NCBI RefSeq assembly: GCF_018417595.1
Contig: NZ_CP070982.1
Span: 1,079,501 to 1,143,500, forward strand
From: Pseudomonas entomophila
Lineage (GTDB): Bacteria > Pseudomonadota > Gammaproteobacteria > Pseudomonadales > Pseudomonadaceae
Length of the DNA stretch: 64,000 bases
Direction of reading: 5' to 3'
A model generated the notes under the pieces. The model made no database searches and was not told where the DNA came from. It saw nothing but the letters and a program-made list of their open reading frames with translations. Each line of letters begins with the position of its first letter. Position 1 is the stretch's first letter. Made by a program: the position numbers and the translations under genes. Shown piece after piece: positions 1 to 10,170 of this stretch.

Positions 1-717
1 GTCGAGAAGGACGTTGCCGTACAGAGCTTCAAGGAAGAGAAGAAGATCATCAGCCTGGCGACCATCCAGTCGCCGCTGGGCAGCCAGTTCCGCATCACCG
101 GCCTGAACGGCCAGGGCGAATCGTCCGAGCTGGCCCTGCTGCTGCGTGCCGGTGGTCTGGCCGCGCCGATGTACTTCGCCGAAGAACGTACCATTGGCCC
201 GAGCCTGGGTGCCGACAACATCACCAAGGGTATCGATGCGTCGCTGTGGGGCATGCTGTTCGTCTCGCTGTTCATCATCGCCATCTACCGTGGCTTTGGC
301 GTGATCGCCACCGTCGCCCTGGCGGGCAACATGGTGCTGCTGCTGGCGCTGATGTCGCTGCTGGGCGCCACGCTGACGCTGCCGGGTATCGCCGGTATCG
401 TGCTGACCATGGGTATGGCGGTGGACGCCAACGTGCTGATCTTCTCGCGTATCCGCGAAGAGCTGAACGCCGGCATGTCGGTGCAGCGCGCCATCCATGA
501 AGGCTTCAACCGTGCGTACACCGCGATCATCGACGCCAACCTGACCAGCCTGCTGGTCGGTGGCATCCTGTTCGCCATGGGTACCGGCCCGGTCAAGGGC
601 TTCGCGGTCACCATGTCCCTCGGGATTTTCACCTCGATGTTCACCGCCGTCATGGTGACCCGCGCCATGGTCAACCTGACCTGCGGCGGGCGTGACATCA
701 AGAAGCTGTGGGTTTGA
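1..717 (+). CDS. secD: Protein translocase subunit SecD, C-terminal part (5' end outside window)
   Basis: This is the last 238 codons of SecD, read in frame from base 1 to the TGA at 715-717; the start lies before the window. SecD works with SecF in the inner membrane and uses the proton-motive force to help SecYEG/SecA export proteins. The visible part begins in the periplasmic P1 domain and continues into the conserved membrane bundle, with hydrophobic segments around bases 240-420 and 540-690. The conserved stretch [17 protein letters not shown], which belongs to the SecD/SecF RND-type core, is intact. secF starts 10 bases downstream, so the two are co-transcribed. An internal ATG at 169 is not the start, because coding sequence with clear SecD character continues upstream of it. 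Confidence 0.97.
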   Translation, partial: VEKDVAVQSFKEEKKIISLATIQSPLGSQFRITGLNGQGESSELALLLRAGGLAAPMYFAEERTIGPSLGADNITKGIDASLWGMLFVSLFIIAIYRGFGVIATVALAGNMVLLLALMSLLGATLTLPGIAGIVLTMGMAVDANVLIFSRIREELNAGMSVQRAIHEGFNRAYTAIIDANLTSLLVGGILFAMGTGPVKGFAVTMSLGIFTSMFTAVMVTRAMVNLTCGGRDIKKLWV

Positions 718-727
718 GGGAGCTGCG

Positions 728-1636
728 ATGAAAACCATCAACTTCATGGGCGTGCGCAATGTCGCGTTCGCCGTTACCGTGCTCCTCACCGTGCTGGCGT
801 TGTTCAGCTGGTGGCACAAGGGCCTGAACTTCGGCCTGGACTTCACCGGCGGTACGCTCATCGAGCTGACCTACGAGCGCCCGGCCGACCTGAAGGCGGT
901 GCGCGCCGAGCTGGTCGAATCCGGCTTCCACGAGGCCGTGGTGCAGAGTTTTGGTGCTACCACCGACCTGCTGGTGCGCATGCCGGGCGACGACCCGCTG
1001 CTGGGCAACAAGGTCGCCGCCGCGCTGCAGAAGATCGGCGGTGACAACCCGGCCACGGTCAAGCGTGTCGAGTTCGTCGGCCCGCAGGTGGGTGAAGAGC
1101 TGCGCGACCAGGGCGGCATGGGCATGCTCCTGGCCCTGGGCGGCATCCTCATCTACCTGGCCTTCCGCTTCCAGTGGAAGTTCGCCGTCGGCGCCATCGT
1201 CTCGCTGGTGCACGACGTAGTGGTGACCCTGGGTATCCTGTCGTTCTTCCAGATCACCTTCGACCTGACGGTGCTGGCGGCGGTGCTGGCGATCATCGGC
1301 TACTCGCTCAACGACACCATCGTCGTGTTCGACCGGGTGCGCGAGAACTTCCGGGTGATGCGCAAGGCCTCGCTGATCGAGAACATCAACGTCTCGACCA
1401 CCCAGACCCTGCTGCGCACCATCGCCACTTCGGTGTCGACCCTGCTGGCGATCGCCGCACTGCTGTTCTTCGGTGGCGACAACCTGTTCGGTTTCTCCCT
1501 GGCACTGTTCATCGGTGTCATGGCGGGTACCTACTCGTCGATCTACATCGCCAACGTGGTGCTGATCTGGCTGAACCTGAACAGCGAAGACCTGATTCCT
1601 CCGGTCAAGAACGAGGGTGTGGACGACCGCCCGTAA
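728..1636 (+). CDS. secF: Protein translocase subunit SecF
   Basis: A complete SecF of 302 residues. It pairs with SecD in the inner membrane to drive the late steps of Sec-dependent export. The N-terminal transmembrane helix (about residues 11-28) is followed by the family signature GLDFTGG at 36-42, a periplasmic domain, and five further hydrophobic helices between about 130 and 300. NDTIVVFDRVREN, the SecF counterpart of the SecD core motif, is present. The ATG at 728 is preferred over an in-frame ATG at 692 because the latter would run back into secD and has no homologous sequence; GGGAGC at 718-723 serves as ribosome site. A strong terminator follows at 1668. Confidence 0.97.
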   Translation: MKTINFMGVRNVAFAVTVLLTVLALFSWWHKGLNFGLDFTGGTLIELTYERPADLKAVRAELVESGFHEAVVQSFGATTDLLVRMPGDDPLLGNKVAAALQKIGGDNPATVKRVEFVGPQVGEELRDQGGMGMLLALGGILIYLAFRFQWKFAVGAIVSLVHDVVVTLGILSFFQITFDLTVLAAVLAIIGYSLNDTIVVFDRVRENFRVMRKASLIENINVSTTQTLLRTIATSVSTLLAIAALLFFGGDNLFGFSLALFIGVMAGTYSSIYIANVVLIWLNLNSEDLIPPVKNEGVDDRP

Positions 1637-1667
1637 GGCTTCGTCCTGCGCCATTTGGCGTAAAGAG

Positions 1668-1700
1668 AGGCGCGAGTGTTGAACTCGCGCCTTTTTTTTT
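1668..1700 (+). terminator. Rho-independent terminator after secDF
   Basis: AGGCGCGAGT (1668-1677) pairs perfectly with ACTCGCGCCT (1683-1692) around a 5-base loop and runs directly into a tract of T to base 1700. This closes the secD-secF unit. Confidence 0.9.
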
Positions 1701-1757
1701 GCTCCAAGGCTGGGAAGAAGGCGGGTCGGAGCCCGCAGGTACGATCAGGAGGTTCAC

Positions 1758-2306
1758 GTGAACAAATCAATGCTGGTGGGTGCGGTTCTGGGTGCTGTCG
1801 GTGTAACCGCCGGAGGTGCTGTGGCGACCTACAGCTTGGTGAACAAAGGGCCTGAATACGCCCAGGTCACCGATGTGCAGCCGATCAAGCAGCAGGTGAA
1901 GACACCACGCGAGGTCTGCAAGGATGTCACCGTGACGCGCCAGGCGCCGGTCAAGGATCAGCATCAGATCGCCGGTACGGTGGTAGGTGCCATCGCTGGT
2001 GGTCTGCTGGGTAACCAGATTGGTGGCGGTACTGGCAAGAAGATTGCCACCGTGGCCGGTGCGGTCGGTGGCGGCTATGCCGGCAACAAGGTGCAGGAAG
2101 GCATGCAGGAGCGTGACACCTACACCACCACGCAGACGCGCTGCAACACGGTCAACGACATCAGCGACAAGGTCGTGGGTTACAACGTGACCTATACCAT
2201 CGGTGACCAGGTGGGCAAGGTGAAGATGGATCACGAGCCGGGCTCGACCATTCCGCTGGACAAGAATGGCAAGCTGGTCCTGAGCCAGAACCAGCCGGGG
2301 CAGTGA
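1758..2306 (+). CDS. Glycine-zipper 2TM domain envelope protein
   Basis: A 182-residue protein with a hydrophobic N-terminus (about residues 5-28, rich in Gly, Ala and Val), two cysteines (54 and about 129), and a glycine zipper at about 72-109 in which Gly recurs every three to four residues (GAIAGGLLGNQIGGGTG). This matches the glycine-zipper 2TM / Rickettsia 17-kDa antigen-like family of envelope proteins. I see no lipobox, so it is probably exported or membrane-anchored rather than a lipoprotein. The start is GTG at 1758, set by a perfect AGGAGG at 1747-1752 five bases upstream. It lies alone between the secF terminator and the convergent suhB. Its exact role is not known to me. Confidence 0.82.
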   Translation: MNKSMLVGAVLGAVGVTAGGAVATYSLVNKGPEYAQVTDVQPIKQQVKTPREVCKDVTVTRQAPVKDQHQIAGTVVGAIAGGLLGNQIGGGTGKKIATVAGAVGGGYAGNKVQEGMQERDTYTTTQTRCNTVNDISDKVVGYNVTYTIGDQVGKVKMDHEPGSTIPLDKNGKLVLSQNQPGQ

Positions 2307-2327
2307 GCCGTTTTCGGGCTGCTCTTG

Positions 2328-2443
2328 TGTGGGAGCGGCCTTGCGTCGCGAAAGGGCTGCGAAGCAGCCCCGACAATCTCGCGGCAGGCCGCAGATCCTG
2401 GGGCCGCTTCGCGCCCCTTTCGCGACACAAGGCCGCTCCCACA
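2328..2443. repeat. REP-type inverted repeat pair
   Basis: The outer arms TGTGGGAGCGGCC (2328-2340) and GGCCGCTCCCACA (2431-2443) are inverted copies. Inside them lie further palindromic blocks (CGCGAAAGGGCTGCGAAGCAG and its partner with CCCTTTCGCGACACAAG). This is a Pseudomonas REP-like element between the convergent glycine-zipper gene and suhB. Confidence 0.8.
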
Positions 2444-2462
2444 AAGCGGTGGGCACGGACAT

Positions 2463-2491
2463 AAAAAAAGCACCCCGAGGGGTGCTTTTTT
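2463..2491. terminator. Bidirectional terminator, glycine-zipper gene / suhB
   Basis: AAAAAAAGCACCCC and GGGGTGCTTTTTT form a short GC stem with an A tract on one side and a T tract on the other, so it can stop transcription from both convergent genes. Confidence 0.85.
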
Positions 2492-2511
2492 GTGCCCGTT
2501 GCAATCCGCGC

Positions 2512-3330
2512 TTAGCGCTTCATGTGCTCGGGCAGGTGCGGCTGGATGGCGGTCAGCACAGCCTTGAAGCACTTGATGTTGCCCGCGACGATGTGGCCCT
2601 TCTCGAGGAAGTCGTGGCCACCGTTGAAGTCGCTCACCAGGCCACCGGCTTCCTGGATCAGCAGCACGCCTGCGGCCATGTCCCAATCGGACAGGCCCGA
2701 CTCCCAGAAGGCGTCGAAGCGGCCAGCGGCCACATAAGCCAGGTCCAGGCTGGCGGAACCGGCGCGGCGGATGCCGGCGGTCTGCCCGGTCAGGGCGCGG
2801 AACATGCCCAGGTAGTTGTCCAGGTCGGCCATCTGGTTGTCACGGAACGGGAAACCGGTGCCCAGCAGCGCGCCTTCCAGGCTGGTGCGCGAGCTGACGC
2901 GGATGCGGCGGCCGTTCAGTTGGGCGCCACGGCCACGGCTGGCGGTGAATTCTTCCTGGCGAACCGGGTCGAGGACCACGGCGTGCTCCAGGCGGCCGCG
3001 GTATTTGCAGGCGATGCTGACGGCGAAGTGTGGCACGCCGCGCAGGAAGTTGGTGGTGCCGTCCAGCGGATCGATGATCCACAGGTAATCCTTGCCTTCT
3101 TCGCCTTTGCCGGCGTGCAGGCCAGTCTCTTCACCCTGGATCGAGTGGTTCGGGTAGGCTTTGCGCAGGGCGTCGACGATGACCTTCTCGGCGGCGCGGT
3201 CAACCTCGGACACGTAGTCCTTGGCCTGCTTTTCGTCGACTTTGATGCTGTCCAGGCGTTCGATGGAGCGGAAAATCAGTTCACTGGCGCTGCGAGCCGC
3301 GCGCAGGGCGATATTCAGCATAGGCTGCAT
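2512..3330 (-). CDS. suhB: Inositol-1-monophosphatase (SuhB family)
   Basis: A 272-residue magnesium-dependent inositol monophosphatase of the SuhB family. In enterobacteria SuhB also acts as a transcription-complex factor for rRNA operons. The metal-binding signatures are intact: EE at 67-68, IDPLDGTTNF around 86-95, and DWDMAAG at 215-221, where Asp217 is the third-site ligand. Length and N-terminus (MQPMLNIALRAAR) fit the family. It is divergent from trmJ with about 150 bases between them and convergent with the glycine-zipper gene, whose terminator it shares. It is a single-gene unit. Confidence 0.95.
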   Translation of the reverse strand: MQPMLNIALRAARSASELIFRSIERLDSIKVDEKQAKDYVSEVDRAAEKVIVDALRKAYPNHSIQGEETGLHAGKGEEGKDYLWIIDPLDGTTNFLRGVPHFAVSIACKYRGRLEHAVVLDPVRQEEFTASRGRGAQLNGRRIRVSSRTSLEGALLGTGFPFRDNQMADLDNYLGMFRALTGQTAGIRRAGSASLDLAYVAAGRFDAFWESGLSDWDMAAGVLLIQEAGGLVSDFNGGHDFLEKGHIVAGNIKCFKAVLTAIQPHLPEHMKR

Positions 3331-3369
3331 GGGAAGGTCACCTGGAGATGTTAAAGAAGAAAGCCGACC

Positions 3370-3400
3370 ATTCTAGCAGAAAACTTTAACGACTGAAGTG
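3370..3400 (-). promoter_or_regulatory. Possible suhB promoter
   Basis: On the minus strand the gap reads CTTCAG, a 17-base spacer, then TAGAAT. The -10 is good and the -35 is poor. It is only a candidate. Confidence 0.3.
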
Positions 3401-3482
3401 TCACATTTGCTTTCATGGCGTTACGCTGGTCGGTTCTGTAAGATCGAACCCTCATATTATCTGCATCCGAGAGCACGACACC

Positions 3483-4238
3483 TTGCTGCAAAATATTCGT
3501 GTTGTCCTGGTCAATACCAGCCATCCCGGCAACATCGGTGGCGCTGCGCGTGCCATGAAAAACATGGGCCTGTCGCGCCTGGTGCTGGTGCAGCCAAAGG
3601 CATTTCCCTCTGCCGAAGCCTCGGCGCGGGCCTCTGGCGCCGATGATCTGCTCGACAATGTCCAGGTGGTCGATACGCTTGAACAGGCGCTGGTCGGCTG
3701 CAGCCTGGTCATGGGCACCAGTGCCCGCGAGCGCAGCATCCCCTGGCCGTTGATCGACCCGCGAGAGTGCGGGGCCAAGGCCGTGGCGCATGCCGCCGGC
3801 GGCGAAGAGATCGCCCTGGTGTTCGGGCGCGAGCACGCCGGCCTGACCAACGAAGAACTGCAGCGATGTCACTTCCACGTGCACATTCCCTCGAACCCCG
3901 ACTTCAGCTCGCTGAATCTGGCCGCCGCCGTCCAGGTGCTCTCTTATGAGGTGCGCATGGCCTGGCTGGCAGGGCAGGGCACGGCGGCCAAGGTCGAGAA
4001 GGTCGACGCCAGCGAGCTGGCGACCATGGACGAAATGGAGCTGTTCTATGACCACCTGGAGAAAACCCTGGTGGACATCGGCTTCCTTGACCCCGAGAAG
4101 CCCAAGCATCTGATGGCGCGCCTGCGCCGGCTGTATGGGCGAAGCTCGGTCGAGCGTCCGGAAATGAGCATTTTGCGCGGCATCCTCACCGAGACCCAGA
4201 AAGTCGCACGGGGCGAGCCGCATAAACGGAAGGACTGA
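3483..4238 (+). CDS. trmJ: tRNA (cytidine/uridine-2'-O-)-methyltransferase TrmJ
   Basis: A 251-residue SPOUT-family methyltransferase that 2'-O-methylates position 32 in the anticodon loop of several tRNAs. The N-terminal knot domain begins [20 protein letters not shown] (residues 10-29), and the later stretch [22 protein letters not shown] is the characteristic SAM-binding knot of TrmH/TrmJ proteins. The C-terminal tail contains [20 protein letters not shown], typical of TrmJ. The start is TTG at 3483; no in-frame ATG lies nearby, and the sequence from this codon matches the family N-terminus. cysE starts 4 bases after the stop, so the two are co-transcribed. Confidence 0.94.
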   Translation: MLQNIRVVLVNTSHPGNIGGAARAMKNMGLSRLVLVQPKAFPSAEASARASGADDLLDNVQVVDTLEQALVGCSLVMGTSARERSIPWPLIDPRECGAKAVAHAAGGEEIALVFGREHAGLTNEELQRCHFHVHIPSNPDFSSLNLAAAVQVLSYEVRMAWLAGQGTAAKVEKVDASELATMDEMELFYDHLEKTLVDIGFLDPEKPKHLMARLRRLYGRSSVERPEMSILRGILTETQKVARGEPHKRKD

Positions 4239-4242
4239 ACAG

Positions 4243-5028
4243 ATGTTCGAGCGTCTGCGTGAAGATATCCAGAGTGTTTTTCATCGTGACCCGGCGGCGC
4301 GCAACGCCTTTGAAGTGCTGACCTGCTACCCGGGCATGCACGCGATCTGGTTGCACCGCTTGGGTCATGCCCTGTGGGTCCGCGACTTCAAGTGGCTGGC
4401 GCGCCTGGTGTCGAACTTCGGGCGCTGGATGACCGGTATCGAGATTCACCCCGGTGCCACCATCGGCCGGCGCTTCTTTATCGACCACGGCATGGGCATC
4501 GTCATTGGCGAGACCGCCGAGATTGGTGATGATGTCACGCTCTACCAGGGCGTGACCCTGGGTGGCACCAGCTGGAACAAGGGCAAGCGCCACCCCACGC
4601 TGGAGAACGGCGTGGTGGTGGGTGCCGGTGCCAAGGTACTGGGGCCGTTCACTGTCGGTGCCGGCGCCAAGATCGGCTCCAACGCCGTGGTCACCAAGGC
4701 GGTGCCGGCAGGCGCCACCGCGGTCGGCATTCCCGGGCGGATCATCGTCAAGGTCGAAGATGACGCGGTCGAGGCCAAGCGCAAGGCGATGGCCGAGAAG
4801 ATCGGCTTCGATGCCTATGGCGTCAGCGGCGACATGCCCGACCCGGTGGCGCGCGCCATCGGCCAGATGCTCGACCACCTGCAGGCAGTCGACGAGCGGT
4901 TGGAGGGGATGTGCGGGGCGATGACCAGGATGGGTAGCGACTACTGTGCCAAGGAACTGCCGGCACTGCCCGCCGATGACTTCGCTGAAGTGAAGCAGGT
5001 GGCCCGGGGCGACACTCAGTCGCATTGA
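4243..5028 (+). CDS. cysE: Serine O-acetyltransferase
   Basis: A 261-residue serine acetyltransferase that makes O-acetylserine from serine and acetyl-CoA, the committed step of cysteine synthesis. The N-terminal helical domain leads into the left-handed beta helix, with hexapeptide-repeat blocks such as [13 protein letters not shown] and [17 protein letters not shown]. The active-site His region [17 protein letters not shown] and the loop [12 protein letters not shown] are present. It follows trmJ by 4 bases and precedes iscR. The trmJ-cysE-iscR order is common in gamma-proteobacteria and ties cysteine supply to IscS, which uses cysteine as its sulfur donor. Confidence 0.95.
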   Translation: MFERLREDIQSVFHRDPAARNAFEVLTCYPGMHAIWLHRLGHALWVRDFKWLARLVSNFGRWMTGIEIHPGATIGRRFFIDHGMGIVIGETAEIGDDVTLYQGVTLGGTSWNKGKRHPTLENGVVVGAGAKVLGPFTVGAGAKIGSNAVVTKAVPAGATAVGIPGRIIVKVEDDAVEAKRKAMAEKIGFDAYGVSGDMPDPVARAIGQMLDHLQAVDERLEGMCGAMTRMGSDYCAKELPALPADDFAEVKQVARGDTQSH

Positions 5029-5101
5029 TTCCGCCGGCTCGACACAAGGGGCGTGTGCTTGCGCCCCTTGTCTGCTACACTCGCGCCCGCCTTCCACATG
5101 C

Positions 5102-5159
5102 ATACCCGACTAAAGCACTAGGTCTAATAGTTGACTTAAATGCTCGGGAATCGCATACT
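5102..5159 (+). promoter_or_regulatory. iscR promoter with two IscR type 1-like sites
   Basis: ATAGTTGACT...GCTCGGGAAT (5127-5151) matches the 25-base IscR type 1 consensus at most positions and covers the -35 hexamer TTGACT (5131-5136). A CATACT -10 follows at 5154-5159 after 17 bases. A second partial site begins with a perfect half, ATACCCGACT, at 5102-5111 and continues to about 5128. This fits autorepression by holo-IscR, as known for enteric iscR. The assignment is by eye. Confidence 0.7.
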
Positions 5160-5196
5160 CGCACACATCTTGTAACTCCCGTGGTAACCACACGCC

Positions 5197-5688
5197 ATGC
5201 GACTGACTACCAAAGGCCGATACGCCGTGACCGCCATGCTCGACCTGGCGTTGCACGCGCAGCATGGGCCGGTGTCTTTGGCCGATATTTCCGAGCGCCA
5301 GGGCATTTCCCTCTCTTATCTGGAACAGCTGTTCGCCAAGCTGCGCCGCAGTAGCCTGGTTTCCAGCGTTCGCGGCCCGGGCGGCGGCTACCAGCTGTCG
5401 CGCGGCATGGAAACCATCCAGGTGGCCCAGGTTATCGACGCGGTCAACGAATCGGTCGATGCTACCCGTTGCCAGGGCCTGGGGGATTGCCATGCCGGTG
5501 ATACCTGCCTGACTCACCACCTGTGGTGCGACCTGAGCCAGCAGATCCATGAATTTCTCAGCGGCATCAGCCTGGCCGACCTCGTCATGCGCCGCGAGGT
5601 GCAGGAAGTCGCCCAGCGCCAGGACCTGCGCCGTGTCGCCGGCCGGGTTGCCCTGCTGGACAAGATTGAGACGTCCGCCGTCGACTGA
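5197..5688 (+). CDS. iscR: Fe-S cluster assembly transcriptional regulator IscR
   Basis: A 163-residue Rrf2-family regulator. The N-terminal winged helix ([18 protein letters not shown]...) ends with the wing [11 protein letters not shown] at 59-69. The [2Fe-2S] ligands are Cys92, Cys98 and Cys104 with His107 close behind, as in E. coli IscR. Holo-IscR represses isc when cluster supply is adequate, and apo-IscR activates other genes. It is the first gene of the isc operon, and two IscR-like sites lie in its own leader. iscS follows after 44 bases that contain a GGAG ribosome site. Confidence 0.96.
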   Translation: MRLTTKGRYAVTAMLDLALHAQHGPVSLADISERQGISLSYLEQLFAKLRRSSLVSSVRGPGGGYQLSRGMETIQVAQVIDAVNESVDATRCQGLGDCHAGDTCLTHHLWCDLSQQIHEFLSGISLADLVMRREVQEVAQRQDLRRVAGRVALLDKIETSAVD

Positions 5689-5732
5689 AACAGCCGCGAC
5701 GAGCGACGCCACCGCCTGATAGGAGATACTCA

Positions 5733-6947
5733 ATGAAGTTGCCGATCTACCTCGATTACTCCGCGACCACCCCGGTCGATCCCCGTGTCGCCCAGAAGAT
5801 GGCCGAGTGCCTGCTGGTCGACGGGAACTTCGGTAACCCGGCCTCGCGTTCCCACGTGTTTGGCTGGAAAGCTGAAGAAGCAGTCGAGAACGGCCGCCGC
5901 CAGGTCGCCGAGCTGATCAACGCCGACCCGCGCGAAATCGTCTGGACCAGCGGTGCCACCGAGTCCGACAACCTCGCTCTGAAAGGCGTCGCGCACTTCT
6001 ATCAGACCAAGGGCAAGCACATCATCACCTCCAAGATCGAGCACAAGGCGGTCCTGGACACCGCTCGCCAGCTCGAGCGCGAAGGTTTTGAGGTCACCTA
6101 TCTCGAGCCGGGCGAAGACGGCATCGTCACCCCGGCCATGGTCGAAGCCGCCCTGCGCGACGACACCATCCTGGTCTCGCTGATGCACGTGAACAACGAA
6201 GTCGGCTCGATCAACGACATCGCCGCCATCGGTGAACTGACCCGCTCGCGCGGCGTGCTGTTCCATGTCGACGCCGCCCAGTCGGCCGGCAAGGTCGAGA
6301 TCGACGTGCAAAAGCTGAAAGTCGACCTGATGTCGTTCTCGGCGCACAAGGTCTACGGCCCGAAAGGCATCGGCGCGCTGTACGTCAGCCGCAAGCCGCG
6401 GGTTCGCCTGGAAGCCATCATTCACGGCGGTGGCCATGAGCGCGGCATGCGTTCGGGCACCCTGCCGACCCACCAGATCGTCGGCATGGGCGAAGCCTTC
6501 GCCATCGCCAAGCAGGAAATGGCCGCTGAAAATGTGCGCATCAAGGCCCTGAGCGACCGCTTCTTCAAGCAGGTCTCCGATCTTGAAGAGCTGTACGTCA
6601 ACGGCAGCCAGACCGCCCGCGTGCCGCACAACCTGAACCTGAGCTTCAACTACGTCGAAGGCGAGTCGCTGCTGATGTCCCTGAAGGATATCGCCGTGTC
6701 GTCCGGTTCGGCCTGCACCTCCGCTTCGCTCGAGCCGTCCTATGTCCTGCGTGCCCTGGGTCGCAACGACGAACTGGCGCACAGCTCGATCCGCTTCTCC
6801 TTCGGCCGCTTCACCACCGAAGAAGAAGTCGACTACGCCGCGCAGGAAGTCTGCAAGGCCGTGAACAAGCTGCGTGAATTGTCGCCGCTGTGGGACATGT
6901 ACAAAGACGGCGTCGACATCTCCAAGATCGAGTGGGCCGCCCACTAA
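5733..6947 (+). CDS. iscS: Cysteine desulfurase IscS
   Basis: A 404-residue PLP-dependent cysteine desulfurase, the usual length. It takes sulfur from L-cysteine and passes it as persulfide to IscU and to tRNA thiolation partners. The PLP lysine is Lys206 in [10 protein letters not shown], and the persulfide cysteine is Cys328 in [10 protein letters not shown] on the mobile loop; both carry the same numbers as in E. coli. ATESDN at 75-80 and HVNNEVG at 152-158 are further class V aminotransferase signatures. It is the second gene of the isc operon. Confidence 0.98.
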   Translation: MKLPIYLDYSATTPVDPRVAQKMAECLLVDGNFGNPASRSHVFGWKAEEAVENGRRQVAELINADPREIVWTSGATESDNLALKGVAHFYQTKGKHIITSKIEHKAVLDTARQLEREGFEVTYLEPGEDGIVTPAMVEAALRDDTILVSLMHVNNEVGSINDIAAIGELTRSRGVLFHVDAAQSAGKVEIDVQKLKVDLMSFSAHKVYGPKGIGALYVSRKPRVRLEAIIHGGGHERGMRSGTLPTHQIVGMGEAFAIAKQEMAAENVRIKALSDRFFKQVSDLEELYVNGSQTARVPHNLNLSFNYVEGESLLMSLKDIAVSSGSACTSASLEPSYVLRALGRNDELAHSSIRFSFGRFTTEEEVDYAAQEVCKAVNKLRELSPLWDMYKDGVDISKIEWAAH

Positions 6948-6993
6948 GCAGTCGCCGGCAAGAGCGGCTCCCTGATGAGGAAGGAATTGCACC

Positions 6994-7380
6994 ATGGCAT
7001 ACAGTGAAAAGGTCATCGACCACTACGAAAACCCGCGCAACGTCGGCAAGATGAACGCCGACGACCCGGATGTCGGCACCGGCATGGTCGGCGCCCCGGC
7101 CTGCGGCGACGTGATGCGCCTGCAGATCAAGGTCAACGAGCAGGGCGTGATCGAAGACGCCAAGTTCAAGACTTACGGCTGCGGTTCGGCCATCGCCTCC
7201 AGCTCCCTCGCCACCGAGTGGATGAAGGGCAAGACCCTGGACGAGGCCGAGACCATCAAGAACACCCAGCTGGCTGAAGAGCTGGCGTTGCCGCCGGTCA
7301 AGATCCACTGCTCCGTGCTCGCCGAAGATGCCATCAAGGCCGCTGTTCGCGATTACAAGCAGAAGAAAGGCTTGATCTGA
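6994..7380 (+). CDS. iscU: Fe-S cluster assembly scaffold IscU
   Basis: A 128-residue scaffold on which IscS sulfur and iron are built into a [2Fe-2S] cluster. The ligands Cys37, Cys63 and Cys106 and His105 are all present, as is Asp39. LPPVK at 99-103 is the recognition motif bound by the chaperone HscA. It lies 46 bases after iscS with AGGAAGG in front of the ATG. Confidence 0.98.
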   Translation: MAYSEKVIDHYENPRNVGKMNADDPDVGTGMVGAPACGDVMRLQIKVNEQGVIEDAKFKTYGCGSAIASSSLATEWMKGKTLDEAETIKNTQLAEELALPPVKIHCSVLAEDAIKAAVRDYKQKKGLI

Positions 7381-7408
7381 GTCGCCTGACGCAAGGTAAG
7401 GAGTTCTG

Positions 7409-7732
7409 ATGGCTATCAGCATGACAGAAGCCGCCGCCAACCACATTCGCCGCTCCCTCGACGGGCGTGGCAAGGGTGAGGGCATTCGCCTGGGCGTGCG
7501 CACCACCGGTTGCTCGGGCCTGGCCTACGTGCTGGAGTTCGTCGATGAACTGGCAGAAGAGGACCAGGTGTTCGAGAACCATGGCGTGAAGGTCATCATC
7601 GACCCGAAGAGCCTGGTCTATCTCGATGGCACCGAGCTGGACTTCGTCAAGGAAGGGTTGAACGAAGGCTTCAAGTTCAACAACCCCAACGTGCGCGGTG
7701 AGTGTGGCTGCGGCGAAAGCTTCAATGTCTGA
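7409..7732 (+). CDS. iscA: Iron-sulfur cluster assembly protein IscA
   Basis: A 107-residue A-type carrier that passes clusters or iron to apo-proteins. The three invariant cysteines are Cys35 (TTGCSG), Cys99 and Cys101 (GECGCGESF), the pattern of IscA-type proteins. AAGGTAAGGAG precedes the ATG. It lies between iscU and hscB in the isc operon. Confidence 0.97.
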   Translation: MAISMTEAAANHIRRSLDGRGKGEGIRLGVRTTGCSGLAYVLEFVDELAEEDQVFENHGVKVIIDPKSLVYLDGTELDFVKEGLNEGFKFNNPNVRGECGCGESFNV

Positions 7733-7740
7733 GGCTTGAC

Positions 7741-8262
7741 GTGGGTACTCCTTGCCATTACGCCCTGTTCGACCTGCAGCCGGCCTTCCGCCTGGACCTC
7801 GACAAGCTGGCCGTTCGCTACCGCGAACTGGCCCGCGAGGTCCATCCTGACCGTTTCGCCGACGCTTCCGAGCGCGAGCAGCGGGTCGCCCTGGAAAAGT
7901 CCGCCGCGCTGAACGACGCCTACCAGACCTTGCGCAGCGCGCCGCGCCGCGCCCGTTACCTGCTGGCCATCGGTGGCCACGAAGTGCCCCAGGAAGTCAC
8001 CGTGCACGACCCGGACTTCCTGCTGCAGCAGATGCAGTGGCGCGAAGAGCTCGAAGAGCTGCAGGACGAAGCCGACCTGGACGGTGTCGGTGTGTTCAAG
8101 AAGCGCCTCAAGGTCGCCCAGGACACATTGAACGATGACTTCGCCGACTGTTGGGATGACGCCGCCCAGCGCGACAAGGCCGAACGCCTGATGCGCCGCA
8201 TGCAGTTCCTCGACAAGCTCGCCCAAGAAGTGCGCCAACTGGAAGAGCGCCTCGACGATTAA
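7741..8262 (+). CDS. hscB: Co-chaperone HscB (Hsc20)
   Basis: A 173-residue J-domain co-chaperone that delivers IscU to HscA and stimulates its ATPase. HPD at 35-37 is the J-domain signature, and the C-terminal half is the charged three-helix bundle that contacts IscU. The start is taken as GTG at 7741, eight bases after the iscA stop, since the protein from there ([14 protein letters not shown]) has family length; an upstream in-frame ATG at 7702 would overlap iscA and add unrelated sequence. Confidence 0.95.
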   Translation: MGTPCHYALFDLQPAFRLDLDKLAVRYRELAREVHPDRFADASEREQRVALEKSAALNDAYQTLRSAPRRARYLLAIGGHEVPQEVTVHDPDFLLQQMQWREELEELQDEADLDGVGVFKKRLKVAQDTLNDDFADCWDDAAQRDKAERLMRRMQFLDKLAQEVRQLEERLDD

Positions 8263-8304
8263 TCCCGGCGTTGCCGTGACGACGCCTAAGGTACTCAGAA
8301 AAGC

Positions 8305-10167
8305 ATGGCCCTACTGCAGATCGCCGAACCCGGTCAGAGCCCCCAGCCGCACCAGCGCCGCCTGGCGGTGGGCATCGACCTGGGCACCACCAACTCCCTC
8401 GTCGCCGCCGTTCGCAGCGGGCGCAGCGAACCGCTGCCCGATGCGCAGGGCAACGTCATCCTGCCGTCTGCCGTGCGCTACCTCGACAACGCTGTCGAAG
8501 TTGGCCTGGCTGCGCGCGAGGCGGCTCCCCGCGACCCGCTCAACAGTATCCTGTCGGTCAAGCGCCTGATGGGGCGCGGCCTGGCAGACGTCAAGCAACT
8601 GGGCGAGCAACTGCCGTACCGTTTTGTCGGTGGGGAGTCGCACATGCCGTTCATCGACACCGTCCAGGGGCCGAAAAGCCCGGTGGAAGTGTCGGCCGAC
8701 ATCCTCAAGGTGCTGCGTCAGCGCGCCGAGGAAACCCTCGGCGGCGAGCTGGTCGGTGCGGTGATCACCGTGCCTGCCTATTTCGACGACGCTCAACGCC
8801 AGGCCACCAAGGATGCCGCCAAGCTGGCCGGCCTCAACGTCCTGCGCTTGCTCAACGAGCCGACCGCGGCAGCCGTGGCCTATGGCCTGGACCAGGATGC
8901 CGAAGGCGTCGTGGCGATCTTCGACCTGGGCGGCGGCACTTTCGACATTTCCATCCTGCGCCTGACCGCCGGTGTCTTCGAAGTGCTGGCCACCGGTGGC
9001 GACACGGCCCTGGGCGGTGACGACTTCGACCATGCGATCGCCGGCTGGATCATCGAGCAGGCAGGTTTGTCCGCCGACCTCGACCCGGCCACCCAGCGCC
9101 TGCTGCTGCAGACCGCTTGTGCCGCCAAGGAAGCCTTGACCGACAGCGAAGCGGTCAGCGTCCAGCATGGCGCCTGGCAGGGCGAGCTGACCCGTAGCGC
9201 TTTCGACGCCATGATCGAACCGATGATCGCCCGCAGCCTCAAGGCCTGCCGTCGCGCCGTGCGCGACAGCGGCATCGAGCTGGAGGAAGTCGGCGCGGTG
9301 GTGATGGTCGGCGGTTCGACCCGTGTGCCGCGTGTGCGCGAGGCGGTCGGTACATTGTTCGGACGTACCCCGCTGACCTCCATCGACCCGGACCAGGTGG
9401 TCGCCATTGGCGCCGCGATCCAGGCCGATACGCTCGCCGGCAACCGCCGCGAGGGTGGCGAGCTGCTGCTGCTCGACGTCATCCCGTTGTCGCTTGGTCT
9501 GGAGACCATGGGCGGGCTGATGGAGAAGGTGATCCCGCGCAACACCACGATCCCGGTGGCGCGCGCCCAGGAATTCACCACGTACAAAGATGGCCAGTCG
9601 GCCATGATGATCCACGTGTTGCAGGGCGAGCGCGAGCTGATCAGCGACTGTCGCTCGCTGGCGCGCTTCGAGCTGCGCGGCATCCCGGCCATGGTCGCGG
9701 GCGCGGCGAAGATTCGCGTCACCTTCCAGGTCGACGCCGACGGCCTGCTCAGCGTCGCGGCCCGCGAACTGGGCTCGGGCGTGGAGTCGAGCATACAGGT
9801 CAAGCCGTCCTACGGCCTGACCGACGGCGAGATCGCTCGTATGCTCAAGGATTCCTTCGAGCACGCCGGCGCCGACAAGCATGCGCGCCAGTTGCGCGAG
9901 CACCAGGTCGACGCCGAGCGCCTGCTCGAGGCGGTGCAGGGCGCCCTGGACGCCGATGGCGAGCGCCTGCTCAGCAGTGACGAGCGCGACGCGATCGAAT
10001 TCCAGATGCAAGAACTACGTGATTTGCTGACCGGCACCGATGGCGCCGCCATCGAGCAACAGACCAAGCGTCTGTCGCAGGTGACCGATGCATTTGCCGC
10101 CCGTCGCCTTGATTCGACGGTCAAAGCCGCACTGGCCGGGCGCAACCTGAATGAGATCGAGGAGTAA
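8305..10167 (+). CDS. hscA: Fe-S assembly chaperone HscA (Hsc66)
   Basis: A 620-residue DnaK-family chaperone dedicated to IscU. The ATPase domain shows [12 protein letters not shown] near residues 24-35, the phosphate-2 motif [10 protein letters not shown], and the adenosine motif [10 protein letters not shown]; the substrate-binding domain follows from about residue 390. Length and the N-terminal extension before the first motif fit HscA rather than DnaK. fdx begins 3 bases after the stop. Confidence 0.97.
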   Translation: MALLQIAEPGQSPQPHQRRLAVGIDLGTTNSLVAAVRSGRSEPLPDAQGNVILPSAVRYLDNAVEVGLAAREAAPRDPLNSILSVKRLMGRGLADVKQLGEQLPYRFVGGESHMPFIDTVQGPKSPVEVSADILKVLRQRAEETLGGELVGAVITVPAYFDDAQRQATKDAAKLAGLNVLRLLNEPTAAAVAYGLDQDAEGVVAIFDLGGGTFDISILRLTAGVFEVLATGGDTALGGDDFDHAIAGWIIEQAGLSADLDPATQRLLLQTACAAKEALTDSEAVSVQHGAWQGELTRSAFDAMIEPMIARSLKACRRAVRDSGIELEEVGAVVMVGGSTRVPRVREAVGTLFGRTPLTSIDPDQVVAIGAAIQADTLAGNRREGGELLLLDVIPLSLGLETMGGLMEKVIPRNTTIPVARAQEFTTYKDGQSAMMIHVLQGERELISDCRSLARFELRGIPAMVAGAAKIRVTFQVDADGLLSVAARELGSGVESSIQVKPSYGLTDGEIARMLKDSFEHAGADKHARQLREHQVDAERLLEAVQGALDADGERLLSSDERDAIEFQMQELRDLLTGTDGAAIEQQTKRLSQVTDAFAARRLDSTVKAALAGRNLNEIEE

Positions 10168-10170
10168 CCG

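Noticed and set aside
2329..3354. A 341-codon open frame on the plus strand across the REP element and suhB.
   Set aside because: It begins in the repeat and continues antisense to suhB, with no domain.
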